Positions 52,001 through 59,362 of a DNA stretch of 64,000 nucleotides are shown here, piece after piece (position 1 is the stretch's first letter; every line of letters starts with the position of its first letter). The notes under the pieces were generated by a model. That model worked only from the letters and a program-made list of their open reading frames with translations. It was not told where the DNA came from and ran no database searches. Source of the DNA: Nonomuraea sediminis (GTDB taxonomy: Bacteria; Actinomycetota; Actinomycetes; Streptosporangiales; Streptosporangiaceae); NCBI RefSeq assembly GCF_018531495.1, contig NZ_JAHDTI010000014.1, positions 292,525 to 356,524 on the forward strand. Reading direction: 5' to 3'. The position numbers were made by a program, and so were the translations under genes.

Positions 52001-52525
52001 ACCGAGCACAGACGCGGTGACCTTGAGGTCGACACCCGGGAGCACGGAACCGTAGGTCGCCGTGCTCCCTTCGAGCACCGGTTTCGGCAGGGTTCCCGGC
52101 CAGGTCATCGAGACCGAGCGCCCGTTCTCCCCGATGGAGGCGAGCGGGGCCGTCCCGCCTCCGGAGAAGCCGAGGTCGAGCGGAGTCGCGACAGTGTGCA
52201 CGGATCCGCCTGGCGCGAAGACCAGGGTCGGGTCGACGTCGGCCCAGCCCGCGCCCCGCCGTACGCGTTCGGGCAGTGCCGAGGTCTCCGAGGTGAACGA
52301 GCCGTCGGGGTTGGCGAAGACCTGGCGGTTCTCCGCCCGCAGAGGCAGCACCTCGACCTGCCGCTTCGTGGTCCTGGCCTGGTCCAGGGCTTCCCGCTCG
52401 GTGCGGGCGGGGGGATCCTCGGTCGCGGTCGTCGCGCTCGCGGGGCCGTGGACGCCGACGGCGAACGAACCCGCTAACAGGGATAAGGCCACGGTGAAAA
52501 CGACCCCGCGGGGAGAGCGGCGCAT
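49064..52525 (-). CDS. Secreted DNRLRE-head protein with two LamG domains
   Basis: A 1153-residue exported protein. ATG at 52525 with TGGAGG 4 bases before it; signal peptide to about residue 32 (VHGPASA). The head (about 50-460) closely parallels that of the YD/phospholipase protein at 10944: ANPDGSF, LPKPVLEGSTATYGSVLPGVDL, TYVDKAFPSQEYWNSS, DNRLRE-like. Two Fn3-like segments follow, then two LamG/concanavalin-like domains (about 700-905, GQWHLDETSG...LHLDGTTGYG; about 925-1150, GHWTFDEGTGG...LSLDGTTAY). It has no YD repeats or toxin tip. The YD/HINT gene starts 45 bases after its stop, so they are co-transcribed. A glycan- or surface-binding partner for the toxin is plausible, but not shown. 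Confidence 0.87.
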   Translation of the reverse strand: MRRSPRGVVFTVALSLLAGSFAVGVHGPASATTATEDPPARTEREALDQARTTKRQVEVLPLRAENRQVFANPDGSFTSETSALPERVRRGAGWADVDPTLVFAPGGSVHTVATPLDLGFSGGGTAPLASIGENGRSVSMTWPGTLPKPVLEGSTATYGSVLPGVDLKVTASVLGFSEVLVVKTREAAANPALAKLGFGMRASGLAVRKTATGGLSAVTDSGTEVFHSPPPRMWDSSGATPRPSLTAEPEQGNRQAVMGVDVAQDRIAITPDRNVLTGPGTTYPVYIDPQWSGSKLAWTYVDKAFPSQEYWNSSHTPEIGYYGSGVKRSFFRMDSDNVNGKHILKATFRITQNKSWGCTSDPQVAQLWLTGGISKYTNWSHQPSWAEHLGSVASDAGYSSSCPDKGIEFDVTGTIVKAARNGWPNTTFGLRDYDDEARSVWGWKGFSSSPKLVIDYNTPPAAPSGVGTDPGTPCVTGPNRPYINAGDAANPIKLKAKIYDPDKANDGVRAEFEMNHYNATTAQWESITSSLPGGGKTAYTYATTPTDHSITLSGLVTGQTYSYKVRAYDGTDASAWSGWCEFTVDTVDPATLPKVTSADYPANTPDDWQGGVGSAGTFTLASGDGETDVTSFRYALDDPSLATTATQVTIAPGQSSVAVQVAPRHDWLNTLYVYPVDKAGNVGKTPTAYSFYVKAGADPVGQWHLDETSGSTAADSAATQHPVTLDAGTEWTGGRVNGALHLDGTTGYGATSGPVVHTDRGMSVSAWVRLASNARNATVVSQSGNLGSGFSLYYSSSYKRWIFNKYDADSANPTVFRAIGDTEPQLNVWTHLVGVYDAPARQLRLYVNGTRQSTPGTVTGAPWDATGPLQIGRVRYGGDFLENFPGDIDEVRAWNRILSDDPRTVNDPSLGNEIAAMAKQPPAELGHWTFDEGTGGTAADASGHGRTATLAGNAGWSGDGVNGTGVLSLDGTTAYAATASPPVRTDHSYTVAAWVRLNGDDTCVLPDHNLTAVSQDGTRNSGFYLGYRWFTENGAKVYRWSFSTTSNDTDSEVMTQTKSASAVDCSALNAWTHLAGVYDEVAKVVRLYVNGQLVDVRPWTGWHAGGGLQIGRARYKGAYVDYFAGDVDDVRTYAGALTDGQIVNLAMGLPLDG

Positions 52526-52656
52526 CAAGCCTCCAGAGAACTGCGTGACTGCGTATTCACGGAGTACTCATCGGTTCCGCCCACGCCTTCGGGACGGATG
52601 GCGTCCCGATGCGTCCAGACACATCCCCGAGAGTGCCGATGATCTGAATCAGCACC

Positions 52657-52688
52657 TTTATAGGAAGAATGGGTGCTCAGATCGTCAA
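52657..52688 (-). promoter_or_regulatory. Possible promoter of the LamG/YD-toxin operon
   Basis: On the minus strand TTGACG (complement of 52683-52688) is followed after 20 bases by TATAAA (complement of 52657-52662), about 130 bases upstream of the LamG gene start. TATAAA is rare in this GC-rich sequence, but the spacing is longer than ideal. Confidence 0.3.
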
Positions 52689-52830
52689 ACCGCGGGTTGA
52701 AGATCGCTCAACCGAGCGCCGTACGGCCGCGCTGTGCGCCTTCCACTTTCGCGGTATACGGGATGACCCCCTTCCGTGCGAGTCCTTGGCGGTCCGGGGG
52801 CACATCTCGTAGGTCCATGCCGAGGGGGTA

Positions 52831-52870
52831 AACCCAGGCGGTACGGCCCGGCACGCGTACCGCCTGGGTT
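52831..52870. terminator. 15-bp perfect hairpin between the toxin operon and the methyltransferase
   Basis: AACCCAGGCGGTACG (52831-52845), 10-base loop, CGTACCGCCTGGGTT (52856-52870). No gene ends at it in the present sequence. It may be the terminator of a lost gene, or a protein-binding site. It lies just before the response-regulator fragment at 52948. Confidence 0.5.
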
Positions 52871-52947
52871 GCAGCGGCCGGGCTGTCCGTGGCGCTACCG
52901 GCCGGTCAGCGTCCGCGGGTCTGGAAGACCAGCGTGCCGCCGCTCCG

Positions 52948-53103
52948 CTGACGACGTTCGACCTCGACGACTACGTCTACAACGCCCTGCGGGTGGGGGC
53001 CTCGGGGTTCCTGCTCAAGGACACTCCGCCCGAACGCGTCATCTTTGGGCTTGTCGGCGGGAAAACAAATGGCGAGCGTGATCTCGGCTGGGAGAGACTC
53101 GGC
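52948..53103 (+). pseudogene. Fragment of a NarL-type response regulator
   Basis: One frame reads LTTFDLDDYVYNALRVGASG followed by FLLKDTPPERV, unmistakably the end of a NarL-family receiver domain (beta-4 to the conserved Lys region). Upstream there is no Asp-containing half, and downstream the frame changes to unrelated sequence, stopping just before the methyltransferase ATG. The HTH domain is missing. A relic of deletion or recombination. Confidence 0.7.
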
Positions 53104-53105
53104 GC

Positions 53106-53804
53106 ATGAAGGAGCCGTGGATGCTCGACGAGCTGATGCACGCAGGCCCGGAACACCTCGATCCCGCGTTCGTTGCCGGCTTCGACCGCAAGCAGGGGCA
53201 CCCCGATCCCTCAGAGGATCTGGCGGTCTTCGCCGCTCACGGCCTGACCGATGACTCGACTGTGGTGGATCTCGGATCCGGGACGGGGCAGTTCGCGCTG
53301 GCAGCGGCCGCCCAGTTCGGGCACGTCGTGGCGGTTGACGTTTCGGCTGCCATGGTGGATCGGCTGCGTCAGCGGGCCGCCGAGGCCGCGCTGTCGAATC
53401 TCGAATGCGTGCAAGCGGGCTTCTTGAGCTACGAGCCCGCAGGGCCCCCTGTGGACGGCGTGTTTTCGCGCCATGCCCTGCACCAGTTGCCGGACTTCTG
53501 GAAGACGCTCGCGTTGGAGCGGATCGCCGGGATGCTGCGGCCCGGCGGGGTGTTGCGGCTCTGCGACCTGATCTATGACTTCCATCCGTCACAGGCGGAG
53601 GAGGTGTTCGGGCGCTGGCTGGATGGCGCCGCCGCCGATCCGGCCTCCGGCTACACCCGAGACGACTACGTCGAGCACATCCGCACGGAGTACAGCACCT
53701 TCCGGTGGCTGCTGGAGCCGATGCTGACCGCCGCCGGTTTTGAGATCGTGACCGTGAACTTCCGCGGACCGGTGTACGGCGCCTACACCTGCATCAAACG
53801 CTGA
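53106..53804 (+). CDS. Class I SAM-dependent methyltransferase (UbiE-like)
   Basis: A 232-residue methyltransferase: motif I VVDLGSGTGQFALAAAAQFG (about 52-72), acidic loop VAVDVSAAMVDRL, motif IV-like GVFSRHALHQLPDFWKTLAL, and ML-R-PGGVLRLCDLIYDF. The N-terminal MLDELMHAGPEHLDPAFVAG is typical of actinobacterial methyltransferases of unknown small-molecule substrate. The start at 53106 is two bases after the stop of the response-regulator relic. It converges on the TetR gene 16 bases downstream. Confidence 0.87.
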   Translation: MKEPWMLDELMHAGPEHLDPAFVAGFDRKQGHPDPSEDLAVFAAHGLTDDSTVVDLGSGTGQFALAAAAQFGHVVAVDVSAAMVDRLRQRAAEAALSNLECVQAGFLSYEPAGPPVDGVFSRHALHQLPDFWKTLALERIAGMLRPGGVLRLCDLIYDFHPSQAEEVFGRWLDGAAADPASGYTRDDYVEHIRTEYSTFRWLLEPMLTAAGFEIVTVNFRGPVYGAYTCIKR

Positions 53805-53820
53805 GCCGGGCTCGCACCGG

Positions 53821-54453
53821 TCACCCAGCGCCACGTCGGTAGTACGTCAGGAACATGGCGACGCCCGAAGTGATGAGGTCATCCGTGAGACGTGGATCGA
53901 GCCTCTCGCCGTAAGCGCTGTGCACGATGTGCGGGTACAGCACCAGCGCGTAGAACTGGATGATCGCGAGTTCCATGTCGGGAACGCGCAGGTCTTCGCG
54001 GGCGCCGAGCGCCGCCGCCAGCGGCTCGGCGAAGCGGTCTGGCCCCTGCTCGCGCCAGGCGCGGCCCAGTTCGGGGAAGCGCCGGGCCTCGGCGGTGATC
54101 AGCGCGCGCAGGGCGAGGACCTCGGGCTGGGCCAGTCCCTCGACCCAGCCGCGAGCGGTGGCGATCAGGATGTCATGCAGATCTTCGCCGGTCCGCAGAC
54201 GTTCCCGCATGGTGTGCATGGTCCGGCCGAGTGCCTGTTCGAGCGCCTCGTTCACCACCTCGATGAACAGCTCTTCCTTGCCGGCGAAGTGGTTGTAGAC
54301 GGTCACCTTCGACACGCCTGCTTCGGCGGCGATGTGGTCCATCCCGGTGCCGAAGCCTTGCTCCAGGAAGAGCTTGTGCGCTGCGCGCACGATGGCTGCC
54401 CGTTTGCGTGTTGCGCGCTCTCCCGATGGGGCTCGCCTGGTCGTCGTCGTCAC
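53821..54453 (-). CDS. TetR-family transcriptional regulator
   Basis: A 210-residue repressor. HTH at about 18-62 (IVRAAHKLFLEQGFGTGMDH, IAAEAGVSKVTVYNHFAGKEELFIEVV) and a TetR_C ligand domain with LRALITAEARRFPELGRAWREQGP, typical of AefR/AcrR-like proteins. GTG start with AGGA at 8 bases. Divergent from the serine hydrolase gene; the intervening 44-bp palindrome (54468-54511) is its likely operator. Confidence 0.92.
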   Translation of the reverse strand: MTTTTRRAPSGERATRKRAAIVRAAHKLFLEQGFGTGMDHIAAEAGVSKVTVYNHFAGKEELFIEVVNEALEQALGRTMHTMRERLRTGEDLHDILIATARGWVEGLAQPEVLALRALITAEARRFPELGRAWREQGPDRFAEPLAAALGAREDLRVPDMELAIIQFYALVLYPHIVHSAYGERLDPRLTDDLITSGVAMFLTYYRRGAG

Positions 54454-54467
54454 ATCGTCATCCTACC

Positions 54468-54511
54468 TGAACTGTACTGTTGAGTTCATATGAACTGTTC
54501 TGTACAGTTCA
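54468..54511. promoter_or_regulatory. 44-bp compound operator between TetR and serine hydrolase genes
   Basis: Outer arms TGAACTGTAC (54468-54477) and GTACAGTTCA (54502-54511) flank a central perfect palindrome GTTCATATGAAC (54484-54495). It can be read as two overlapping sites: an imperfect GAACTGTAC...GAGTTC and a perfect GAACTGT/ACAGTTC. Cooperative binding of two TetR dimers is a natural reading. It lies 14 bases from the TetR start and 51 from the hydrolase start. Confidence 0.75.
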
Positions 54512-54562
54512 CGTCACTCGGTACGGCCTCGCCGTACGTCCATGCAAGAAAGGGATGCTGGA

Positions 54563-55681
54563 ATGGTCGTTCACGGCGCTGTCGCCGAAGGATTCGACGA
54601 GGTCAGAGAGGTGTTCGCGGCCGTCGCCGCGGAGGAGGAGGGACTCGGCGCGCAGCTCGCCGTCAGGCACCACGGCCACCAGGTGGTGGACCTGTGGACC
54701 GGGCCGGACATGACCGGCGACTCACTGCTCGCCCTCTACTCCACGGGCAAGGGCGCGGCGCACCTGGTCGTGGCACTGCTGGTGCGGGACGGGACCCTCG
54801 ACCTCGATCGGCGCGTCGCCGGATACTGGCCGGAGTTCGCCGCCGAGGGCAAAGGTGAGATCACCCTTCGCGATCTGCTGGCGCACCGCGCGGGGCTGAT
54901 CGGCGTGGAAGGCGGGTTCAGTACGGCCGAGCTGGCCGACGACCGGTTGCTCGCCGAACGGCTGGCCGGGCAGCAGCCCTACTGGCTGCCGGGCAGCGCC
55001 TATGGCTACCACGCCTTCGTCATCGGGGCGCTGACCGGCGAGGTGGTGCGCAGGGTGACCGGCCGGTCCATCCAGGAGCTGCACGAGGAGCGAGTCCGCA
55101 CCCCCTACGGGCTCGACTTCTACCTCGGCCTTCCCGAGGAGCTGGAGCCGCGTTATCTGCCGGTACAGCCCCTTGCGCCGGAGCGGCGACTCGGCCCGGT
55201 CCCCCCGGACAGCCTCATGGGCATCGCCTTCAACCAGAACGCCACCCCGCCCACCGACCTGGTGGACTTCGCCAACACCCGTGCCGTGCGGGCGCTCGGT
55301 CCCGCCTCGGTCGGCAGCGTGGGCAACGCCCGCGGGGTCGCCACCATGTACGCCGCGGCCATCAGCGAGGTCGACGGCCGGCCACCGCTGCTGGACACGG
55401 CGACACTGGCCGAATTCACCAAGCCGCACACACCTGGGGTGGATGTGGTCACCGGCGAGCCCGACCACTTCCTGCTCGGCTTCGAGGCCGTGGGAGTCCG
55501 CTACCCGGCGCTGGGCGCGGACGCCTTCGGCCACAGCGGCGCCGTGGGCGCCCAGTCCTTCGCCGACCCCGGCAGCGGGATCGCCTACAGCTACACCCGC
55601 CGCCGCTTCACCATCGGCGACGGCGGCGCCGCTCCGGAAAACCACCGCCTGATCGCCGCCGTCATGCGCGCCGGCCGATGA
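54563..55681 (+). CDS. Serine hydrolase of the class C beta-lactamase/esterase family
   Basis: A 372-residue enzyme of the beta-lactamase (PF00144) fold. The SxxK motif is LYSTGKGAAHL (about 58-68), the second motif is the Tyr-containing YGYHAF, and the third is HSGAVG near residue 317. Members include EstB-type esterases and D-aminopeptidases; no signal peptide is present, so a cytosolic esterase or amidase is more likely than a true beta-lactamase. ATG at 54563 is favoured with AGAAAGGG upstream; an ATG at 54542 would place the ribosome site inside the gene. Controlled by the divergent TetR via the compound operator. Confidence 0.88.
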   Translation: MVVHGAVAEGFDEVREVFAAVAAEEEGLGAQLAVRHHGHQVVDLWTGPDMTGDSLLALYSTGKGAAHLVVALLVRDGTLDLDRRVAGYWPEFAAEGKGEITLRDLLAHRAGLIGVEGGFSTAELADDRLLAERLAGQQPYWLPGSAYGYHAFVIGALTGEVVRRVTGRSIQELHEERVRTPYGLDFYLGLPEELEPRYLPVQPLAPERRLGPVPPDSLMGIAFNQNATPPTDLVDFANTRAVRALGPASVGSVGNARGVATMYAAAISEVDGRPPLLDTATLAEFTKPHTPGVDVVTGEPDHFLLGFEAVGVRYPALGADAFGHSGAVGAQSFADPGSGIAYSYTRRRFTIGDGGAAPENHRLIAAVMRAGR

Positions 55682-55751
55682 CGTCGACGGCACCGCCGTT
55701 GCGCATCTCCCCCACACCTTTTCAACGACGTCTACACCTCAAGACCGAAAC

Positions 55752-56552
55752 TCAGTCCACAAGTGCGCCGCCGGACAGATTGGCAACTGTTCCGGTCATG
55801 GCTCCAGCGCGATCTGAAGCCAGGAACGCGGCCGTCTCTGCAATCTCAGAGAGCGTGGGCAGCCTTTTCAGAAGCGTCCCCTGCACCATCCCACCTTCAA
55901 GGAATTCCTGGACCGACTGCCCGGCCACTGCCGCGGTCTGCTTGAAGAGGTCCTTGGTGTAGGAACCCGCCGCCGGCGCATCGATAACAGCGTGTGGACG
56001 AATGTCGATGACCCGGATGTTGCTGGGTGCCAGCTCCGCGGCCAGAAGCCGCGAGAACGCCTCCTTGCCGGCCGCGCTAACGCCGTGCCCCAAGATGCCG
56101 CCTATAGCGAGTTTGGCACCCGGCTCGGACAAAGTCAGGATGACGCCAGGGCCCATGTGCCGCGCCACAGCCTTGCTTGTGATGAACAGCGTCCGCAGAA
56201 AACCGTCAATCGGCCGCATGAACTCCTCCAGCGAGAGGTCCGCCAGCAAAGTCCCCTGGTCGTGCATGACGCTCACGGCGTTGACGGCGATATCGATGCT
56301 GCCGGCCGTCGCCGCGACCGCATCGGCATGCGTTTCGACCGCCTGTTCATCGAAAACGTCAACTTGCGCGGTCTCGACCTTTCCGCCCGTGGCCGCGACA
56401 TCACGCGCCACGGCGTCGAGCTTCGCCTGCGTCCGCCCGGCGATGAAGACCCTCGCGCCTTCCCGGGCGAATACCCGTGCCATGGCGCCGCCGATAGCGC
56501 CCCCACCTCCATAGATCACAGCGTTCTTGTTCCCAAGCAGTGGTTGCCCCAT
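55752..56552 (-). CDS. SDR-fold oxidoreductase lacking the catalytic Tyr
   Basis: A 266-residue short-chain dehydrogenase/reductase-like protein. The Gly-rich nucleotide motif is YGGGGAIGGAMARVF; DVFDEQAV, the VNAV element (NNAG equivalent) and ILTLSEPG (catalytic Ser position) are present. Where YxxxK should occur the sequence is HGVSAAGKEAF: the Lys is kept but Tyr is replaced by Ser. It also has TGTVANLSGG at the C-terminus as in enoyl-ACP-reductase-like SDRs. ATG at 56552 has GGAGAGGA upstream. Divergent from the MDR reductase gene. Activity may be altered or lost; a binding role is possible. Confidence 0.85.
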   Translation of the reverse strand: MGQPLLGNKNAVIYGGGGAIGGAMARVFAREGARVFIAGRTQAKLDAVARDVAATGGKVETAQVDVFDEQAVETHADAVAATAGSIDIAVNAVSVMHDQGTLLADLSLEEFMRPIDGFLRTLFITSKAVARHMGPGVILTLSEPGAKLAIGGILGHGVSAAGKEAFSRLLAAELAPSNIRVIDIRPHAVIDAPAAGSYTKDLFKQTAAVAGQSVQEFLEGGMVQGTLLKRLPTLSEIAETAAFLASDRAGAMTGTVANLSGGALVD

Positions 56553-56830
56553 CGATCTGTCCTCTCCATGCGCCGGGCGGTCTGCGTCGATCACCCTCAT
56601 CGCTGTCGCGACCGTCCTGGGCCCAGTACTGCCATGCAGGTCAACAGTAACCACGGACGGCAGCAGAAAACAACTATCACTAGTTTTTAAAAACTACCAA
56701 CATCAAGCAGTCGAAGCCTGCCATCCCTGACCTGTGACGCGAAAACCCAGGGCAAGTCGGGAATGAAGCCACAGTGGCCGCATGTTATGGACCGCCGATC
56801 GACTCTCCTCCCCAGGAAGAAGACAGCCCC

Positions 56831-57832
56831 ATGACGTCCTCGCCGACCACGATGCGCGCCGTACAGCTCTCCGCCCCCGGCCCCGTGGACAACCTGCGGC
56901 TGACCACGCTCCCGCTCCCGCCCGAGAGGGAGGGCTGGGTGCGCATCCGCGTCGAGGCGTTCGGCCTCAACCGCTCGGAGCTGAAGCTTCGGCTGGGTGT
57001 GAGCGTGGGCGTCAGCTTTCCCCGGGTGCCGGGTATCGAGGCCGCCGGCACCGTCGATGCGGCCCCAGCCGGCAGCGGGCTGGCTCCCGGGCAGAAGGTC
57101 GTCGCGATGATGGGGGACATGGGGCGTACCTACGACGGCGGCTATGCCGAGTACACGTCGGTGCCGCTGTCCCAGGTCATCCCCGTCGACACTGACCTGC
57201 CTTGGGAGGTGCTGGGCGCCCTGCCGGAGATGGTGCAGACCGCATACGGCTCGCTCACCATCGGCCTGGACCTGAAGCCTGGTCAGACCGTGCTGATCCG
57301 CGGCGGCACCTCCTCGGTGGGCCTGGCAGCCGCCGCGCTGGCCAGATGGCGCGGCGCCACGGTGCTGTCCACCACGCGACAGGCCGGCCGCCTTGCCTTG
57401 CTGAAGGAGCACGGCGTCGACCACCCCCTGCTCGACACCGGCGAGGTCGCTCCCGCCGTGCGCGAGCTGTACCCGGACGGCGTCGACGCCGCCCTTGATC
57501 TCGTCGGCACGCCGAGCCTGCCCGACACTCTGCGCGCGGTGCGCGTACATGGCACGGCCTGCTTCGGCGGAAGCCTCTCCAACCAGTGGACGGTGCGGGA
57601 CTTCTCCCCGAACGAGTACCTGCCGAGGGGGGTACGGCTGGCGGGCTACTTCGGCGACGCCGCCGACCTGCCCCGGGAGGCCTTCCAGGAGATCCTCGAC
57701 GCGGTCGCGGCCGGTCGGCTGGCCTTCCCCGTGGACCGCGTCTACGACGGCCTGGAGCAGGTGCCGCAGGCCCACGACGACATGGAGCACGACCGCGCCA
57801 CCGGCAAACTCGTCGTCCGCGTCCGGCATTAG
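56831..57832 (+). CDS. Zinc-independent quinone-oxidoreductase-like MDR reductase
   Basis: A 333-residue medium-chain dehydrogenase/reductase. The GroES-like N-domain includes RVEAFGLNRSELKLR and FPRVPGIEAAGTVDA; the NADPH-binding fold has VLIRGGTSSVGLAAAALARW (about 160-180) and VDAALDLVG. Structural and catalytic zinc cysteines are absent, as in quinone oxidoreductases (QOR/zeta-crystallin group). ATG at 56831 chosen, with AGGAAG about a dozen bases upstream. Divergent from the SDR gene with 278 bases between. Reduces quinones or enals in relatives; the substrate here is unknown. Confidence 0.9.
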   Translation: MTSSPTTMRAVQLSAPGPVDNLRLTTLPLPPEREGWVRIRVEAFGLNRSELKLRLGVSVGVSFPRVPGIEAAGTVDAAPAGSGLAPGQKVVAMMGDMGRTYDGGYAEYTSVPLSQVIPVDTDLPWEVLGALPEMVQTAYGSLTIGLDLKPGQTVLIRGGTSSVGLAAAALARWRGATVLSTTRQAGRLALLKEHGVDHPLLDTGEVAPAVRELYPDGVDAALDLVGTPSLPDTLRAVRVHGTACFGGSLSNQWTVRDFSPNEYLPRGVRLAGYFGDAADLPREAFQEILDAVAAGRLAFPVDRVYDGLEQVPQAHDDMEHDRATGKLVVRVRH

Positions 57833-58280
57833 GACCCGGCGTGGCTCGTGGAGATCTTGCAGACCAACAGCGGGAACGGCTGTCGCCGCCGGTCAGTTCC
57901 CAGGCTCTGCGGCGGATGGGATGCCCACCGTGGACTGTCCACGATGGGCGGCGAAGCTCAACAGACTGATCGACGGGCGTAGATCGCGCGGGCCGGGCAG
58001 GACCGCGATCTCCCGGAGTGTTCTCGACCGCCATGCCTTGCGTCCGAGCGGCGGCTGCAGGTCTTCGGCGGTGACCACGCCGGGGATTGAAGGGGTTCGT
58101 CCCCGCAGACAAGATCGCGTCTCTTGGTCTGCGATTTCTTCCATGTTGATGCGATCTTTCTGAAGCGCTTGTGACTTGCGGGCTCCGTTGGGGCGAACCA
58201 CGGCGACGGCCTCGCCGTGGCGTACGACCCTTCGATGCCGCCCGGCCAGACGGCGGAATGCGGAGGACACCCCGCCGCGA
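57833..58280. other. 448-bp intergenic region, no convincing gene
   Basis: Lies between convergent genes. It holds a 15-bp perfect palindrome, CGTGGAC T GTCCACG (57929-57943). A minus-strand frame from 58270 to 57893 is open but shows no start signal, uneven codon bias and no family motif. GC is a little lower than in nearby genes, so decayed mobile or coding DNA is possible. Confidence 0.45.
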
Positions 58281-59324
58281 TCAGCGGATGTACCGCCGGA
58301 CCCAGTCGAGGGCCAGGGCCGACGACGCCGACGCGCTGCGATGGAGCGTAAGCACGTGGCCGGTGTTCGGGATCACAACGGCCTCCAGGGGCGCGTTCGG
58401 GTACCAGCGCTTCTGCTGCTCCCGCAGAGCCGCCGAGCCGGTGCAGTCCGTCGCGCCCTCGCCGCAGAGCAGGCGGTCATGGTCGCCGACCATGATGAGG
58501 ACGGGTACGCGGATGAGCCGGTTGTCGGTGATGGGTGGGAAGGACTCGAGAAAGGTATCGGGTTCCTTTGTCGCCTCGTCACGGGCGATGACCTCGGGGC
58601 GCGCGCCGGGCCGGTGGTAGAACCAGTCGGCTCGGGTGCCGGGCCGCGTGGTGTAGTACGCCTCGTCCAGCCTGCGGGCGGTGAAACGCGGGTCCTCGGA
58701 GGCTGGGTGGATCGCCCCGGCGAACTCCTCGAAGGCGCGCTCGTTCGGGGTGCTGGACTCGCCGGTCAGGATGATGCCGTCCAGGGTGTCCGGGTTGCGT
58801 GCCTCAACGGCTCGGATGATCGTGGAACCGACGGAGTTGCCTGCCGCTACCACGCGCCGGTACCGGTGCCCGTCGAGCTTGCCCTGCCGAGCAGCGCGGA
58901 CCACCTGACGGAGCGACGCCTGATGGCTGTCCGGCCGCATCTGCGCTCCTGACGGCCATGAACTGCGCCCCGCCCCCAGCCGGTCGATCGCCAGGACGGC
59001 GTACCCGGCGCGAACCATCGTCTCTGTGAACGATGGGCCGTCCCCGCCCTTCCGCAGCCAGTATGACCGGTCGTACGTACCGCCGGGGACCAGGACCTGG
59101 ATCGTCCGGGCGCCGCCGCGCGGGCGGCAGAGGGTCCCGGCGATCCGCTGGTCCAGAGGACCGCCCTCGGTGAGCGGCACCGCGACGGAGACCGATTTGC
59201 AGCGTGGCGCATCCGCTGCCGCCGCTCCGGTGCCTGCCCCGGCCGCCAGGGTTGTGAGCACACCCACCCCTGCCAGCCACATCCGCCATGCCGCCATGCC
59301 GGCCCGCTTCTTGATCACATTCAT
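58281..59324 (-). CDS. Secreted alpha/beta hydrolase
   Basis: A 347-residue exported hydrolase from the ATG at 59324; a GTG at 59318 has better spacing from AGAGAGG and would shorten it by two residues. Signal peptide about 10-38 (MAAWRMWLAGVGVLTTLAAG...AAA). Catalytic elements: VVAAGNSVGSTII (nucleophile Ser, elbow GNSVG), the acid in VLIMVGDHDRLLC, and His in PNTGHVLTLHR. The two extracytoplasmic Cys in LLCGEGATDC may pair. Relatives are secreted lipase- or esterase-like proteins. A 29-bp palindrome sits just upstream, so it is likely repressed by a TetR-type protein, not necessarily an adjacent one. Confidence 0.85.
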   Translation of the reverse strand: MNVIKKRAGMAAWRMWLAGVGVLTTLAAGAGTGAAAADAPRCKSVSVAVPLTEGGPLDQRIAGTLCRPRGGARTIQVLVPGGTYDRSYWLRKGGDGPSFTETMVRAGYAVLAIDRLGAGRSSWPSGAQMRPDSHQASLRQVVRAARQGKLDGHRYRRVVAAGNSVGSTIIRAVEARNPDTLDGIILTGESSTPNERAFEEFAGAIHPASEDPRFTARRLDEAYYTTRPGTRADWFYHRPGARPEVIARDEATKEPDTFLESFPPITDNRLIRVPVLIMVGDHDRLLCGEGATDCTGSAALREQQKRWYPNAPLEAVVIPNTGHVLTLHRSASASSALALDWVRRYIR

Positions 59325-59333
59325 CCTCTCTAG

Positions 59334-59362
59334 ATCGTATGCCGTACCGTACAGCATACGAT
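59334..59362. promoter_or_regulatory. 29-bp palindromic operator upstream of the secreted hydrolase
   Basis: ATCGTATGCCGTAC (59334-59347), central C, GTACAGCATACGAT (59349-59362): 14-base arms with a single mismatch. It ends 10 bases before the hydrolase ATG. The size and the GTAC-rich core fit a TetR-type operator. No regulator gene adjoins it. Confidence 0.7.

Noticed and set aside
54563..55681. Annotation as a true antibiotic-resistance beta-lactamase
   Set aside because: There is no signal peptide and the second motif is YGY rather than a clear YxN; an esterase or amidase of the same fold is more likely.
57893..58270. Minus-strand 125-codon frame, considered as a transposase remnant
   Set aside because: It contains no motif I can match to a transposase, has no ribosome site and uneven codon use; left as intergenic.
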